Source: CALKCV01 sp964609515
Lineage (GTDB): Bacteria > Cyanobacteriota > Cyanobacteriia > Cyanobacteriales > Microcoleaceae
Direction: 5' to 3'
NCBI GenBank assembly: GCA_964609515.1
Contig: CAZSTZ010000341.1
Coordinates: 1-5,289, forward strand
Length of the DNA: 5,289 nucleotides
Shown: piece after piece, positions 4,590-5,289 of the stretch
How the letters are laid out: each line of letters starts with the position of its first letter
Numbering within the stretch: position 1 is the first letter of the stretch
Notes under the pieces: model-generated
Database searches by the model: none
What the model was told of the DNA's origin: nothing
Seen by the model: only the letters and a program-made list of their open reading frames with translations
Made by a program: the position numbers and the translations under genes

Positions 4590-5288
4590 CTAGTTGCCAT
4601 CCTTTAATTTCTTGCTAGCCAGAACTCCAGTCAAGTCGCTCAACTTTTGTGCCATTTTTTCTACTTCTGGCAATACTTGTTCGTGACAATCCATCAGCAG
4701 ATAATTTGTAGAAGCTGAAGGTAAAAGCAAACTTAATTTGTAATGTTTATCGTCGTCGCTATCCACAGATTCTTCGACCTCAATTTTCGCAATATTTCCG
4801 AACTCGTGGGAGCGGCTTTTAACTCCTAACAACTTTCTTTGCCTGTAGGTTAAAGTTTGGGAATTTTTATCAAAAATAAAGGTTTGAATTTTAAATACAA
4901 AATTCAAAATAAAAATGGGAATCGCCATGAAAGACAAGGGAAATAATACCGACAAATTAGATAACCGCCACCGTCGGTCTTGCCGGACTAATAGGAATGG
5001 TTCGTTAGAGTTAATAAATAAATTTATTTTTGTGGCGATCGCGTTCGTTTCCCTCCCATCGCCTCCAAACACCCTAACTTCTCGACCTTTAGCGATAACC
5101 GACACCCAATATTCCTGCTGGCGATCGCCATCGCTATCCGTGTAAGTTTTTGAATTATATTTAGCGCTTGTGACATTTTTTAAATCGGAAGCAGGCTGCT
5201 GCATCAAGCCTAAAAACCTAGATTCGCTCTTGAAACAGTTAATTAAAGTTGGTTGTACCCGCTGGCAGGAAAGAGTAGTAACCCCCAT
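4590..5288 (-). CDS. Cyanobacterial-type membrane protein, probably N-terminally truncated by the window edge
   Basis: No named function is recognised. At least 232 residues are visible, and the frame reaches the right edge. The ATG at 5288 starts directly before what reads as the middle of a domain (TTLSCQRVQPTLINC), so the true start, perhaps with an N-terminal helix, is likely outside. Order seen: a soluble strand-rich region with two cysteines (8 and 18) and an acidic patch TDSDGDRQQEYW (50-61), a region RETNAIATKINLFI (79-92) followed by EPFLLVRQDRRW (96-107), one hydrophobic segment (about 112-132), then a C-terminal domain (137-220) with FDK (139-141), Y148, LL (153-154), I-x-K-I-x-V (166-171) and a terminal helix (206-218). 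The C-terminal domain aligns with residues 70-155 of the protein at 3542-4051 with one gap. Two HIP1 sites lie in the gene. It is the first of three same-strand genes. Confidence 0.75.
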   Translation of the reverse strand: MGVTTLSCQRVQPTLINCFKSESRFLGLMQQPASDLKNVTSAKYNSKTYTDSDGDRQQEYWVSVIAKGREVRVFGGDGRETNAIATKINLFINSNEPFLLVRQDRRWRLSNLSVLFPLSFMAIPIFILNFVFKIQTFIFDKNSQTLTYRQRKLLGVKSRSHEFGNIAKIEVEESVDSDDDKHYKLSLLLPSASTNYLLMDCHEQVLPEVEKMAQKLSDLTGVLASKKLKDGN

Positions 5289-5289
5289 A

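Noticed and set aside
4915..5145. Plus-strand open frame of 76 codons opposite the right-edge gene
   Set aside because: It is antisense to a frame with coherent membrane-protein features and has no recognisable motif.

Overview
The window looks like chromosomal DNA of a cyanobacterium, probably filamentous. It carries seven copies of the palindrome GCGATCGC (HIP1) in about 5.3 kb, AT-rich spacers with heptamer-type tandem repeats and a dispersed AGAAACCCGG palindrome, and small membrane proteins of a cyanobacterial style. This assignment rests on recognition by eye, not on a database search.

Layout: 1-232 is a non-coding, repeat-bearing spacer. 233-2665 (minus) is a complete phosphoenolpyruvate synthase gene, ppsA. 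2666-2990 is a divergent intergenic region rich in dyad symmetry. It holds the ppsA leader, a likely promoter for the next gene and a palindrome that could be an operator. 2991-3392 (plus) encodes an HxlR-type winged-helix regulator. 3393-3541 is the spacer between convergent genes and contains one copy of the AGAAACCCGG hairpin. 3542-4051 (minus) is a small two-helix membrane protein. 4052-4288 is a spacer with one partial and one full hairpin copy. 4289-4489 (minus) encodes a 66-residue protein that consists almost entirely of an MshEN-type module, the cyclic-di-GMP-binding fold known from the N-terminus of type IV pilus and type II secretion ATPases. 4590 to the right edge (minus) is a membrane protein, probably cut at its N-terminus by the window edge. 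Its C-terminal part resembles that of the 3542-4051 protein.

How the parts may work together (inference): PpsA makes PEP from pyruvate for gluconeogenesis. The divergent HxlR-type gene is a natural candidate to control itself and perhaps ppsA through the shared intergenic region. The three minus-strand genes on the right run in one direction with gaps of 100 and 237 bp. They contain two related membrane proteins and one free-standing candidate c-di-GMP module between them. Whether they form one functional unit cannot be decided from sequence alone. The stand-alone MshEN protein is the observation most worth following up.
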